From NCBI RefSeq assembly GCF_002355275.1, contig NZ_CP023449.1:3078001-3142000 (forward strand): a DNA stretch of 64,000 bases. Reading direction: 5' to 3'. Under the pieces are notes generated by a model. It was not told the DNA's origin and did not search any database. It saw only the letters and a program-made list of their open reading frames with translations. A program made the translations under genes and the position numbers. Each line of letters begins with the position of its first letter. Within the stretch, counting starts at the first letter, position 1. Positions 17,962 through 27,471 of this stretch are shown here, piece by piece. Origin of the DNA: Rhizorhabdus dicambivorans (GTDB lineage: Bacteria; Pseudomonadota; Alphaproteobacteria; Sphingomonadales; Sphingomonadaceae).

Positions 17962-17985
17962 ATATCGTTGTCTTGACAACGATAT
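17962..17985. promoter_or_regulatory. Divergent MarR-type operator, 11-bp arms
   Basis: ATATCGTTGTC pairs perfectly with GACAACGATAT around a TT spacer. It lies between the MarR gene (start 17923) and the P450 gene (start 18077), so it could control both. It is the longest of three copies; the others are at 15809-15822 and 17244-17259. Confidence 0.65.
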
Positions 17986-18076
17986 GTGGGGATGGCAGAT
18001 CGCTGGTTGTTTCGAAGGACAAGGACGGCAGCGGGCCGCGAGGCGCTGCGCCGGATCAGCAGAGGATGAGGATCAG

Positions 18077-19279
18077 ATGGCGCAGCGACCAGATGACGAC
18101 GCGATGGCGACGCCGGAAAGCCGAGGCGAGGATCCGCTGGCCATGCAGGACCTGCAGGGCATCTACGATCTGTACGGCCAGCTTCGGGGCTGCCCGATTC
18201 GGCATAGCAACGCGCAGGGCGGTTTCCACTGGCTGACGCGCTACAAGGATGTCCGCGACGCGGCGCTGGACTTCCGGCATTTCTCTTCGGCGCTCAAGGG
18301 TGTGCGGTTGCCGGCGCATCTCGACACGGGCCGGCTTCCGGCCATCGAGATGGACCCGCCCGAGCATGGCTTCTGGCGCAGCCTGTACATGGAGGCGATA
18401 ACCCCGGCCCGGCTCAAGGCGGTGGCGCCCCGGCTGGAGGCGATTGCCGACAGCGTGATCGATCGTTTCGCTGCCAAGGGCGAATGCGATCTGGTCAAGG
18501 AGTTCGCCAGGCCGCTGCCCGTGCTGGGCCTGTGCGAGACGATCGGCATGACCGGCGTGTCGGTCGAGCGCATCCACGAGCTGGCCGATCGCTTCACCAC
18601 AACCTCGGGCGCCGATCAGGGCGCGGTCATGCAGCAGATCGGCGCGACCGTCATCGACGAGATCAATGCGCGGCGGGCGCAGCCGCTTGACGACTATCTG
18701 ACCCGGATCGCGCATGTCGAGATCGAGGGGCGGCCGATGAGCGACGGCGACATCGCGACCTTCATGACCGGCTTCTTCGTCGCCGGTCACGAGACGACCA
18801 CCTCGGCCCTGGGGACCCTGCTGCTCCATGCGCTGCCCTCGGCCGATCTCAGGGCGCGCATGCTGGCTGACGACAAGGTCATGACCGCGGCGATCGAGGA
18901 GGCCGTGCGCCTCTCCTCGCCCTTCCAGGCCTTCCATCGCACCACCGTCGAGCCGGTCGACTTCGGCGACGTCACCATCGCCGCCGACCAGACCGTCCGG
19001 CTCTGCTACGGCTCCGCCAACCGCGATCCCGAGATATTCGACAAGCCGGAGGCGTTCAATCCCGATCGCCCCTTCAACACCCATCTCGGCTTCGGCTTCG
19101 GACGCCATGTCTGCCTCGGCGCGCCGCTCGCCCGCCTCGAGATCAAGACTGCCTTCAGGCGGCTCCTCGACCGCCTCCCCGACATCCAACTCGTCGAGCC
19201 CAGGCCGGACTACATCGTCCAGCTCGGAACACTCATCACTCCCAAATCCTGTCGCGTCTCATTCTCACCAAAAGCGTGA
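18077..19279 (+). CDS. Cytochrome P450, second in window
   Basis: A 400-residue P450 with AGHETTT at 236-242, ExxR at E275/R278 and the haem loop FGFGRHVCLG with C346. The start at ATG 18077 has AGAGGATGAGGAT upstream; a longer frame from 17945 runs through the operator and is rejected. It opens an operon with a luciferase-like monooxygenase, an alpha/beta hydrolase, an FAA hydrolase and an extradiol dioxygenase. A hydroxylation that prepares the ring for meta cleavage is therefore likely. It is not closely similar to the P450 at 3358-4536. No ferredoxin gene is adjacent. Confidence 0.92.
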   Translation: MAQRPDDDAMATPESRGEDPLAMQDLQGIYDLYGQLRGCPIRHSNAQGGFHWLTRYKDVRDAALDFRHFSSALKGVRLPAHLDTGRLPAIEMDPPEHGFWRSLYMEAITPARLKAVAPRLEAIADSVIDRFAAKGECDLVKEFARPLPVLGLCETIGMTGVSVERIHELADRFTTTSGADQGAVMQQIGATVIDEINARRAQPLDDYLTRIAHVEIEGRPMSDGDIATFMTGFFVAGHETTTSALGTLLLHALPSADLRARMLADDKVMTAAIEEAVRLSSPFQAFHRTTVEPVDFGDVTIAADQTVRLCYGSANRDPEIFDKPEAFNPDRPFNTHLGFGFGRHVCLGAPLARLEIKTAFRRLLDRLPDIQLVEPRPDYIVQLGTLITPKSCRVSFSPKA

Positions 19280-19344
19280 CCACAGATCCAAACACATAAA
19301 CTGTCCGCGCCATCCAATGCATATCGCGGACTGAGGAGAATAAT

Positions 19345-20421
19345 ATGGTAAAGTCCTGGGCCTTCGAGTTCATCCCCGCACGTGAGGGATTCACGAAAAG
19401 CTATGACGTCGATGATACCGCACTTCGCAATGAAAAAGGAATGGCGCCCGACGAAGGCGCGGCCTATTTCGAATTTTATCTGAACCTCTGGTCGCGCGCC
19501 GAAGAACTCGGTTTCTACGGTATCTTCCAGAGCGAGCATCATTTTGGCCGTGGCTACAGCCCGTCGCCCAATCTCCTGATCGCCGCAATGTCGCAGCGCA
19601 CAAAGAATCTCCGGATCGGTGCCATGGGCATGGTCGTTCCCTTCAACAACCCATGGCGCATCGTCGAAGAGATCGGCATGCTCGACAACCTCACCGGTGG
19701 CCGTCTTGAGATCGGCACGTCGGCGGGCATTCCCCACGAACTGGAAAGTGCGGGAATGTCTCCGGCCGAGGGACGCGAGCGGTATGAGGAAGCCCTACAG
19801 ATCATCGATGCAGGCATCCGCCAGCCGATCATCTCGCACAGCGGTAAATATTGGAACTTCCATGATCTGCGGCTGGTGCCGCGCCCTGTGCAGCAGCCGC
19901 ATCCGCCGATGTGGACGACCGTCATCAGCATCGAGTCTGCCAGAAAGGCCGCGCGTCGCGGATCGAAGATCACCACGGCGTTCGCGCAGAACGAGCAGAT
20001 TCGCGAACTTTTCGACGCCTATAACGAGGAAGCGGCCAAGCACGGTCATCCCACGGGGCCCGAGCAGGTTGGGCTGCGGCGACAGATCATCATCGACGAA
20101 AGCGAACTGGTGTCGACGTCCCGGTCGGAGAAGCTACAGGACGAACTGCACAAGATGGTCGCGAAAACCGACAAGCGATATGTCGCCCCCGGCCAGAAGG
20201 CTTTCGACGCGCCGTCCGGCGGCCATGGTTTCACCATAGGCGAGGATGAATATATCAGCGGCACGCCGGCACAGGTTCGGGAGCAGGTTCTCGAACAGTG
20301 CGAACGCACCGGCGCTGGACATTTTCTCTCCATTTTTGGCGGCTGCGACGATCTCGATCAGTTGACCCGCAGCTGGGAGCTGTACGCAGTGGAAGTGAAC
20401 CCCGCTCTCGCCCGCGCGTGA
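19345..20421 (+). CDS. LLM class flavin-dependent oxidoreductase
   Basis: A 358-residue protein of the bacterial luciferase-like fold. Typical features are FYGIFQSEHHFGRGYSPSPN with the conserved E-H-H, TKNLRIGAMGMVVPFNNPWR, and GGRLEIGTSAGIPHELES. Such enzymes use reduced FMN and oxygen for monooxygenation, including Baeyer-Villiger and decarboxylating or hydroxylating reactions. A flavin reductase partner is not in this operon but could be shared with the genes at 47.6-49.6 kb. A GAGGAGAAT site precedes the start. It follows the P450 by 65 bases and is probably cotranscribed with it. Confidence 0.88.
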   Translation: MVKSWAFEFIPAREGFTKSYDVDDTALRNEKGMAPDEGAAYFEFYLNLWSRAEELGFYGIFQSEHHFGRGYSPSPNLLIAAMSQRTKNLRIGAMGMVVPFNNPWRIVEEIGMLDNLTGGRLEIGTSAGIPHELESAGMSPAEGRERYEEALQIIDAGIRQPIISHSGKYWNFHDLRLVPRPVQQPHPPMWTTVISIESARKAARRGSKITTAFAQNEQIRELFDAYNEEAAKHGHPTGPEQVGLRRQIIIDESELVSTSRSEKLQDELHKMVAKTDKRYVAPGQKAFDAPSGGHGFTIGEDEYISGTPAQVREQVLEQCERTGAGHFLSIFGGCDDLDQLTRSWELYAVEVNPALARA

Positions 20422-20482
20422 CGAGCGGCCACGTGACGAACCCGAAATCCTGAACAAACAAAAGATAGCGGAGGGTATGACG

Positions 20483-21295
20483 ATGCAGACAGGCACAGTG
20501 ATCAGCGATAATGCCGAACTGGTTTTCGATTATGAAGGCTCGGGCCCCCTGCTGTTGACAATCTCTGGCGGAGGGGGGACCGCACCCCGCTTCGCGCCGA
20601 TCTCGTCACTGCTGAAGGACGACTATACCGTCGTCCGCTATGATCGGCGGGGCAATTCCCGGAGCACCGGCGACAAGACAAAACCCCTCGACATGGCCCA
20701 GCAGGCCCGCGACGCGGCCGCCATCATCAACGCGCTTGGCAAGGATGGTGCCTATGTCCTGGGCGAAAGCGCCGGGGCGAACATCGCCCTCGCGCTCGTG
20801 GCCGATCACCCCAATGTGGTCCGTGGCGCGGTTTTCCACGAGCCGCCGATCATTTCCCTGCTTCCGGATGCGGCTGAGCAGTTCGCTTTTCTGGACGAGG
20901 TGGCGGACCTGTACGAGCGCGAGGGAGCCCCTGCCGCCATGCATCTTTTTGCCAAGAGCATCATCGGGTTCGCACCAACCGTGGAAGCCGATGAACGTCG
21001 AATGGGCGATGCGGACGCCACCTCCAATCTCGATTTCTTCTTCGCTAAGGAGTTTCATAATATCAGCCACTTCAAGCCTAACCTTGAACGGCTCAAGCAC
21101 AGCAAGGTCCCGATGGTCGCCGTCGCGGGTAAGAAGAGCGGGACGGCCTATTATGCCCGGTCCACAAAACTGCTGAGCGAGGCCATCGGCTGTCGCTTCA
21201 GCCTGATGTCGGAGCATCATCTCGGTTTCATCGCCGAGCCCGCGACCTTTGCAGCGGAGATCCGTCCCCTCCTCAACGACTTGCGCCAGAGTTAG
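20483..21295 (+). CDS. Alpha/beta hydrolase
   Basis: A 270-residue alpha/beta hydrolase. The nucleophile elbow is LGESAGANIALAL with the serine in G-E-S-A-G, an oxyanion region ISGGGGTAP is near the N-terminus, and a histidine occurs in SEHHLGFIAEP near the C-terminus. ATG 20483 is used because GGAGG is eight bases upstream; ATG 20477 is only two bases from it. In an operon with an extradiol dioxygenase it may hydrolyse the ring-cleavage product or an ester formed by the luciferase-like enzyme. It belongs to the broad prolyl aminopeptidase/lipase-like group, so specificity is open. Confidence 0.82.
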   Translation: MQTGTVISDNAELVFDYEGSGPLLLTISGGGGTAPRFAPISSLLKDDYTVVRYDRRGNSRSTGDKTKPLDMAQQARDAAAIINALGKDGAYVLGESAGANIALALVADHPNVVRGAVFHEPPIISLLPDAAEQFAFLDEVADLYEREGAPAAMHLFAKSIIGFAPTVEADERRMGDADATSNLDFFFAKEFHNISHFKPNLERLKHSKVPMVAVAGKKSGTAYYARSTKLLSEAIGCRFSLMSEHHLGFIAEPATFAAEIRPLLNDLRQS

Positions 21296-21386
21296 AAACC
21301 ACAACGACACAGCTTGATGATGCAGGCTTCGGCTTCCGAACCACGGTGGACAGAAGGATCGGCCTGCAAAAGGGAAGGCTTAACTG

Positions 21387-22241
21387 ATGAAGCTGGTACG
21401 GTACACGCAAGGCGGCAGCATCCATCTCGGTGCGGTGAAAGGCGACGGCATCGTCGCGCTCGACGGGCTCGGCTATCCGACCATCCAGAGCATCGTCGAG
21501 GCCGGCCAGGCCGCGCTCGACAGGATTGCCGCGCATCTCGCCTCGGCCGAACCCGCCCTATCCTTGGCCGATGCGAAACTGATCGCCCCCATCGAAAAGC
21601 CGGGCAAATATCTCGCCATCGGCATGAACTACGGCAAGCATCTGGAAGAGGCCGACCGTCTCGGCGTCGCGCGCTCCAAGCATCAGGTGTGGTTCAACAA
21701 GCAGACCACCTGCCTGTCAGGTCCTTATGACGATATCGATCCCGGCGTCACCGAGAAGCTCGACTATGAGGTCGAACTCGGCCTGGTGATCGGCAAGCCC
21801 GCCAAGAAGGTGAGCGAGGCCGACGCGAAGAACCACATCTTCGGCTATTTTGTCGCCAACGACGTCTCGGCGCGCGACTGGCAGTTCCATTCGTCGACCT
21901 TCACCATGGGCAAGTCGTTCGACACCCATGGGCCCATCGGCCCCTGGATCGTCACCGCCGACGAGGTCGCCGATCCTCACGCGCTCGATCTGCGCTGCTA
22001 CGTCAATGGCGAGCTGCGCCAGTCGAACAACACCGGCGGCATGATCGCGAACATCTGGAAGCAGATCAGCTATCTCTCGACCGCCTTCACTCTGGAGACC
22101 GGCGATCTGATCGCCACCGGCACCCCCGAGGGCGTCGGCGTCGGCATGGAGCCGCCGGTGTTCCTGCAGCCGGGCGATGTCGTCCGCTGCGAGATCGACG
22201 GCATCGGCACGATCGAGAACAAGGTCGTCATCCCCGCTTGA
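21387..22241 (+). CDS. Fumarylacetoacetate hydrolase family protein
   Basis: A 284-residue protein. The metal site of the FAA family is visible: the E-x-E of YEVELGLVIGKPAKKV and the aspartate of VANDVSARDWQ, with GKSFDTHGPIGPWIV and LIATGTPEGVGVGM at the ends of the fold. These enzymes hydrolyse or decarboxylate 2-oxo- or acylpyruvate-type ring-cleavage products, or isomerise them (HpcE-like). It directly precedes the extradiol dioxygenase gene, so it probably acts on its product. It resembles the FAA protein at 34072-35040, which belongs to a parallel module. Confidence 0.9.
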   Translation: MKLVRYTQGGSIHLGAVKGDGIVALDGLGYPTIQSIVEAGQAALDRIAAHLASAEPALSLADAKLIAPIEKPGKYLAIGMNYGKHLEEADRLGVARSKHQVWFNKQTTCLSGPYDDIDPGVTEKLDYEVELGLVIGKPAKKVSEADAKNHIFGYFVANDVSARDWQFHSSTFTMGKSFDTHGPIGPWIVTADEVADPHALDLRCYVNGELRQSNNTGGMIANIWKQISYLSTAFTLETGDLIATGTPEGVGVGMEPPVFLQPGDVVRCEIDGIGTIENKVVIPA

Positions 22242-22275
22242 CACCACTCTTCCTCACCAGAAGAAGGATATACTG

Positions 22276-23202
22276 ATGCCCGTGCTCGGCGCGCTTTCCG
22301 TCACGCTCGAAGTCCCCGATGTGGGGCCGGGCATCACCTTCTACACCGATGCCGGCCTGGAAGCGGCGGTCGACGGGCAGATCGCCCGCTTCCGCTGCGC
22401 CGGGCAGGATCGGGATTCGGTCATCCTGATCGGCGGCGCCGGGAAGAAGCGCCTCCACCACATCGCCCTGCGCGCAGACGGCCTCGACAAGATCGCCGCC
22501 GACGCGCCAGCGGCGGGCGGCACGGTGGTCGATGCGCCCGAAGGCTTCACCGACGGGGGCCTGTGGGTCCGCGATCCGCACGGCATGCTGATCCATCTGG
22601 TGGAGCGCCCGGCCGATCCCGAGCTGGCCGAAGGGCCGGGCTTCGAGATCAACCGGCCCGGCCGGGTGATCCGCAAGCGCCGCTCGGCGGTGCTTCCGCG
22701 CACCGCCTATCCGGCCGCGAAGCCGCTGCGCCTCGGCCATATCCTCGTCTTCTCGCCCGATGTCCCGGCCAGCGTGAAGTTCGTCACCGAGGGGCTGGGC
22801 ATGGGCCTCGCCGATCGTGCGCAGGACATCATCGCCTTCACCTGTGCCAGGAAGGACAGCGACCATCATGTCGTCGCCTTCGCCAAGTCGCCCGATATCG
22901 GCTTCCACCATGCCAGCTTCCAAGTGAACGATCCCGACGAGGTCGGTCGCGGCGGCCGCGCGCTGCTGGCGAAGGCTGGAAAAGGCGATTGGGGCTTCGG
23001 CCGCCACACGATCGGCTCGAACTTCTTCCACTATATCCAGGATCCCTGGGGTTCATGGTTCGAATATTATTCGGACATGGATCACATCGACGATTACGCG
23101 CTGTGGACGCCCACCAACTATGCGATGGAAGACAGCCTCGCGAGCTGGGGCCCACCCGTCCCCAACGACTTCGTGCACAATTACGAGCTCAAATATATGT
23201 AA
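22276..23202 (+). CDS. Type I extradiol (VOC fold) ring-cleavage dioxygenase
   Basis: A 308-residue protein with two tandem VOC domains. The C-terminal domain keeps the type I extradiol metal set: H155 in LRLGHILVFS, H212 in FHHASFQV and E263 in SWFEYYSDMDH. This would bind Fe(II) and cleave a catechol next to its hydroxyls. The start at ATG 22276 has AGAAGGAT upstream; a longer frame overlaps the FAA gene and is rejected. It ends the P450/luciferase-like operon. An AT-rich stretch follows directly. Confidence 0.88.
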   Translation: MPVLGALSVTLEVPDVGPGITFYTDAGLEAAVDGQIARFRCAGQDRDSVILIGGAGKKRLHHIALRADGLDKIAADAPAAGGTVVDAPEGFTDGGLWVRDPHGMLIHLVERPADPELAEGPGFEINRPGRVIRKRRSAVLPRTAYPAAKPLRLGHILVFSPDVPASVKFVTEGLGMGLADRAQDIIAFTCARKDSDHHVVAFAKSPDIGFHHASFQVNDPDEVGRGGRALLAKAGKGDWGFGRHTIGSNFFHYIQDPWGSWFEYYSDMDHIDDYALWTPTNYAMEDSLASWGPPVPNDFVHNYELKYM

Positions 23203-23774
23203 TGAAATTATATTTTCTGTTTTAATTTAAATAGCGTCAATGCTTTATATTAAAAATTCTTTATTATCTATGATATGAAACATTATAACTTAACTCTTAT
23301 TTATGATTAATTCACTATGGATTCGCTCCATAAGTACGACACTAACACGCTGGGGTGCCTGGTTTTATTTTGGGAAATGCCCTCACTGTTATGGGAGTGA
23401 TGCCTGGTGGACCGAGAAGCAATATTCTGAATCGAAGTCATCATCCGAATCTAAAATTGCCATAAAGCTTATAAAATGCTCCTCATGCCGACGAGCTTGG
23501 AAAAAAACTGATCTGGAAATATCGATATCAACGACTGACTGAAGACATTTGATCCGATTATGCCACAGTCGGACATAACTGCTCTTATCGCCAACGTCAT
23601 GCAGCGTTGACCGAATGGGCGTTATGTTAATTGACTTTCCTAAACCTCTGCAATAATTGGCTTATCTCGATTGAACCTTAGCTCCGAGCCTATGATAAAT
23701 TTTGATTGAGACTATATGGGCAAAAGCTGGCAACTTCGCGTCCCGTGCTGGAAGTTCAGCTGAAATCTGGCCGA
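23203..23774. other. AT-rich stretch between convergent operons
   Basis: This 570-base stretch is strikingly AT-rich compared with the genes on both sides, especially 23205-23310. It holds one small zinc-ribbon-like frame (23303-23542) and a short inverted pair CATAAC (23574-23579) / GTTATG (23621-23626). No insertion sequence or RNA is recognisable. The composition suggests a piece of foreign DNA. Confidence 0.6.
23303..23542 (+). CDS. Small zinc-ribbon-like hypothetical protein
   Basis: A 79-residue frame with two Cys-x2-Cys knuckles, KCPHCYGSDAWW and KCSSCRRAWKK, separated by about 27 residues rich in serine and lysine. The arrangement fits a small zinc ribbon of the kind found in phage or mobile-element proteins. 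The ribosome-binding site is weak and composition is AT-rich, unlike the neighbours. It may be a real acquired gene or a chance frame; the paired CxxC knuckles are the main argument for it. Confidence 0.35.
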   Translation: MINSLWIRSISTTLTRWGAWFYFGKCPHCYGSDAWWTEKQYSESKSSSESKIAIKLIKCSSCRRAWKKTDLEISISTTD

Positions 23775-25067
23775 TTAAAAATCGGGCGCCAGGTTAATCC
23801 GCTGACCGGCACTCAAGCGATGCACTTCGAACGGCAAATCCCGGGAGCGCATTGTGAAAAGCATCAATATTGCCGCACCCAAAACTCCCATCGCTGAAAG
23901 CGAAATTACTACAGGGTCGACCGATGACAGGAGGGCGGCACCGATCGCCGCCGGACCGATCGCGGCCCCCACGCTGACCGCGGCCGTCACCAGGCCGTAG
24001 ACCGCTCCAAACGCACGGATGCCGAACGCCCTGGAGACGATATAGGCTGTCACCGCATATTCGGACCCCAGCCCGAAGCCGAGCAGGGCCGCGGCCACTA
24101 GAAGTGCCGCCTTGCTCGTCCCGATAAGCATCACCATGAAGGCGAGAAACGCGATTGCCGTGATCGCAACCGTCACATACGGCGCGAAATACCGGTCGAG
24201 GACCAGGCTCAGCGAGAGGCGGCCGGTGAACATCGCCAAGCCGATGACGGTCATGGCTAATGCCCCAAGCTGGGGATCGGCACCATGCGTCCGGAGGATC
24301 ACCGGGAAAGTCACTGCCGTCCCGCCCAGTACTGCCGTCACTGCAAGGAAGATCACCGATATCTTCCAGAAGCGCCCCGTTCGCACCGCTTCGCGGACGG
24401 AGAGGCCCGGTAGGGTTCGGGCATCGGTGCCGCCGGCCATCGCCGCCTTGGGCTTGCGAAGCAGCAATATGCCCGACAAAAGGATCAACGTCGCGGCACA
24501 TAGGCCGATGGTGGCGTAGGCATGCCGCCATCCCATCCGCGTGATGAGAAACGCCGCAAAGGGCGGCCAAACAGCGATACCGATTGAACCGGCCGAAAAC
24601 ATGACGCTGAGCGCCATGCCGCGCCGCCGATCGAACCATCCCGACAGCATCTGCGCGTAAGGCACGGGCGAGCCGGCTGCGATCAGGCCCCACATCACGA
24701 TCATCGCCACCGCAAAACCAGCGGGACTACGCGGCAACAAACCCAACACGGCGAAGCCGAGCGCGAAGGCCGGGGCGCCGGCCAGCGCCACCATTCGGGC
24801 ACCATATCTGTCGCCCAATAGGCCGACCAGCGGCGCCATAATGGCCGCGACCAGCGCCCCCGGTCCGATCGCCGCCGCGACCGTTGCGGCCGGCCAGCCG
24901 GTATCCGCGATGATGTCCGGCAGGAAGACGCCGAACGTGTAGTAGGCGACCGAGGCCTGACCGCAGAAGATGCACAGGCTCGCGCCGAGCAGCACGCCCC
25001 AGGCACGTTCGTGCTGCTGCGCCTGCCCATTGCCCCCAGCCCCCTGCCCTGCTTCGCCGGCCCGCAT
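23775..25067 (-). CDS. MFS transporter
   Basis: A 430-residue membrane protein with about twelve hydrophobic segments and the helix 2-3 motif GLLGDRYGARMVALAG. It resembles the same broad MFS group as the transporter at 15887-17185. The start at ATG 25067 has GAGGAGATTCAGAGG upstream; the frame extends to 25154, but that extension has no site. It is the last gene of the long minus-strand operon that begins with the thiolase, so it probably carries a pathway substrate or product across the inner membrane. The TonB receptor of the same operon would do so across the outer membrane. Confidence 0.82.
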   Translation of the reverse strand: MRAGEAGQGAGGNGQAQQHERAWGVLLGASLCIFCGQASVAYYTFGVFLPDIIADTGWPAATVAAAIGPGALVAAIMAPLVGLLGDRYGARMVALAGAPAFALGFAVLGLLPRSPAGFAVAMIVMWGLIAAGSPVPYAQMLSGWFDRRRGMALSVMFSAGSIGIAVWPPFAAFLITRMGWRHAYATIGLCAATLILLSGILLLRKPKAAMAGGTDARTLPGLSVREAVRTGRFWKISVIFLAVTAVLGGTAVTFPVILRTHGADPQLGALAMTVIGLAMFTGRLSLSLVLDRYFAPYVTVAITAIAFLAFMVMLIGTSKAALLVAAALLGFGLGSEYAVTAYIVSRAFGIRAFGAVYGLVTAAVSVGAAIGPAAIGAALLSSVDPVVISLSAMGVLGAAILMLFTMRSRDLPFEVHRLSAGQRINLAPDF

Positions 25068-25196
25068 CCTCTGAATCTCCTCAAATGCCCGCCGGAGCGC
25101 TGAGCAGGGCCCACGCAGGGTGTCGGCGGCCAACCGTCGGCGCCACCCGCCCAACCCGGCTTCGGCGCCGGATCGGCTCGGGCGGCGGGCTTTCGT

Positions 25197-27371
25197 CTAG
25201 AACTTGTAGGACAAGGTCGCACCGAGCGTCCGTCCGGGCGCGGGAACGATGATGTCGGTGGTATTCTGAGTCTGCAGCGTAGCCGCATAAACCTCGTTGG
25301 TTAGGTTCTTGGCCCAGGCGGTGACAGCGATGCCTTTAGCATGGTCTAAGCTCCAGCTCAGCGACGCATTCAACAGATCGTAGGGCTTCTGCTTCAACCG
25401 GTTGTCAGGCTCGGCCATCCAGCCGTCGCTATGGAAATATTGGCTGGAAAAAGTCAGATTTCCTTGGCCCAGCGGAACGACATAATCGATCCCCAAGCTG
25501 AAAGTCCAATCAGGCGCGAAGGGCAGCTCATTTCCCTTGGCGTCGCCGGCCACGATCGCATTGCCACCGGCTGGAAGCGGCGTGCTGATCTGGGCGTTGG
25601 GATAGCTGGCGAACTGGCTGTTGATATAGGACAGGCCGATACTGAGGGTCAGCTGATCAACTGGCTTGGCAGTGATGTCCGCATCGAAGCCATACACCTT
25701 GGAACGCGCGGCATTGGTGATGCGGAGCAAGCCGTTCACGATGCTCGCCAGCTGGATGTTGCTGTAGTTATAGTAATAGCCCGAAGCATTGAAGCGCAGC
25801 CGGCGGTCGAGCAGGTCCGATTTGATACCCACTTCATAAGCATCTAGCTTTTCCGGCGCGAAGAACTCTGAAGCCGGGGTGAAGGTGGTGGTGTTGAAAC
25901 CGCCGCTCTTGAAGCCCCGATTATAGGAGGCATAGACCAGCACGTCGGGGCTGAGGCGGTGATCGAGCGCCACGCGCCAAGTCGGCCGCTTCGCGGTCAG
26001 CTTGTCGGTCAAGGGCGGCGTGGTGACAGTGGTGCCAGTCGCTCGGGTGAAGATCATACCGCTGGCGTCGAGATGCCGGGTCTCGGCGGAATAGCGCAGC
26101 CCCAACGTCAGCGACGTGGCGTCGGTGAATTTGTAGCTGGCCTGACCATAGGCCGCGGGCGACGTCGTCCGCTGATAGCCCTGGAAGGTCCGAACGGCGG
26201 GCGGCAGGCTCAGAACGGCGCGATCATAACCGCCCTTGGCCGAGAAATAATAGAGGCCCAAGGTCCAGCTGAATGGTCCGCCACCCGTGGAAACCGCCTG
26301 GAATTCCTGGCTGAACTGGCGATCCTTGAACCGAATATTCGCCTGGACGAGCGCAACGGGCAGGCCGTCCGCGTCGAAGGTGACGTCGGTGGTGGATCGC
26401 CGATAGGCGGTCAGGCTGACGAGATCGAACATGTCGAAATGATGGGTGAGATCGACGCTGCCGCCGCCCTGCTCGTTCCTATAGGCGGGCTGGAAGTTCG
26501 AATTGACGTCGAAGGCGCCGCCGTTGAACGGTACGCCGGTAACCGACTTGGATCCGATCACCGGGCGGCGTGCCGGCCCCGCATCCTTGAGCGTGCCATA
26601 ATCGCCGCTCAATTTCACCGTTGTCGCATCGCCGATATCCAGCTTCCATTTGGACCTGACGCTCAGATTCTCGGTCTTGTTGACCTCTTGGCCGTTGAAC
26701 AGATTATGTCCGAAGCCGTCGCGCTGATCATCGTAGGAGATGGCGAGGTCAGCCGCGAGTTGGTCGGACAATCCGCCCGTCACGTAAAGCGACGCGCCGA
26801 TCCTGTCCTTTGACCCGTAAGTCGCCGTCGCCCGACCGCTGAAATCCTGCTTCGGATCGAGCGTGGTGACCTGGATCAGGCCGCCGGTCGCGTTGCGGCC
26901 GAACAGCGTTCCCTGCGGCCCCTTGAGCACCGCGACCTGCTCGATATTGTTGAGCGACAGGATCGAGGAATTGGAGGAAGCGTAATAGACGCCGTCGACA
27001 TAGATCGCGACCGAGTTCTCATTGCCGCCCCGCGCCTCGCTGGTGCCGATGCCGCGGATGCGGGGCGAGATCGCGCCGGTCACCTGGGTGTAGGTGAGAC
27101 CGGGGGTCGCGACCGCGATATCGAGCGTGCTCGCCATGCCTTTCGAGGCCAGCGCCTCGCCGCTCAGCGCGGTGACCGCGATCGGAACATCCTGAAGCCG
27201 CTCCGAGCGCTTCTGCGCGGTCACGACGATGTCCACGATACCCTGGTCCGCATCATCTCCCGCGCCATCGGCAGCCGCTACCCCCGCCTGGGCGAACGCG
27301 ACGCCCGGCACGGCAAGGGCCGAAGCCAGCATGGTTGCTGCCAGCCAGACATGGCGATTTCCTGGACGCAT
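25197..27371 (-). CDS. TonB-dependent outer-membrane receptor 2
   Basis: A 724-residue receptor with a signal peptide (LAATMLASALAVPGVAFAQ), the TonB box region VDIVVTAQKRSERLQDVPIA, plug motif VLKGPQGTLFGRNATGGLI, and the barrel end LGATLSYKF. The start has GGGGGAGGACAAGAG upstream. It follows two SDR genes after a 158-base gap that holds a 16-bp site shared with the AraC gene region, so it may have its own promoter under the same regulator. It likely imports the substrate of this operon. Confidence 0.92.
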   Translation of the reverse strand: MRPGNRHVWLAATMLASALAVPGVAFAQAGVAAADGAGDDADQGIVDIVVTAQKRSERLQDVPIAVTALSGEALASKGMASTLDIAVATPGLTYTQVTGAISPRIRGIGTSEARGGNENSVAIYVDGVYYASSNSSILSLNNIEQVAVLKGPQGTLFGRNATGGLIQVTTLDPKQDFSGRATATYGSKDRIGASLYVTGGLSDQLAADLAISYDDQRDGFGHNLFNGQEVNKTENLSVRSKWKLDIGDATTVKLSGDYGTLKDAGPARRPVIGSKSVTGVPFNGGAFDVNSNFQPAYRNEQGGGSVDLTHHFDMFDLVSLTAYRRSTTDVTFDADGLPVALVQANIRFKDRQFSQEFQAVSTGGGPFSWTLGLYYFSAKGGYDRAVLSLPPAVRTFQGYQRTTSPAAYGQASYKFTDATSLTLGLRYSAETRHLDASGMIFTRATGTTVTTPPLTDKLTAKRPTWRVALDHRLSPDVLVYASYNRGFKSGGFNTTTFTPASEFFAPEKLDAYEVGIKSDLLDRRLRFNASGYYYNYSNIQLASIVNGLLRITNAARSKVYGFDADITAKPVDQLTLSIGLSYINSQFASYPNAQISTPLPAGGNAIVAGDAKGNELPFAPDWTFSLGIDYVVPLGQGNLTFSSQYFHSDGWMAEPDNRLKQKPYDLLNASLSWSLDHAKGIAVTAWAKNLTNEVYAATLQTQNTTDIIVPAPGRTLGATLSYKF

Positions 27372-27471
27372 CTCTTGTCCTCCCCCTGATGATGATCGAT
27401 GCGGGGCTCGTCTGGCCCCCCTGTCTGAAGGCTATCCTAGACGGACAACGCCGTCTGAATAGAGGTGTATA

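Noticed and set aside
23574-23626. Possible integron attC-like site (CATAAC ... GTTATG)
   Set aside because: The core sites do not match the RYYYAAC/GTRRRY consensus and there is no integrase or cassette array.
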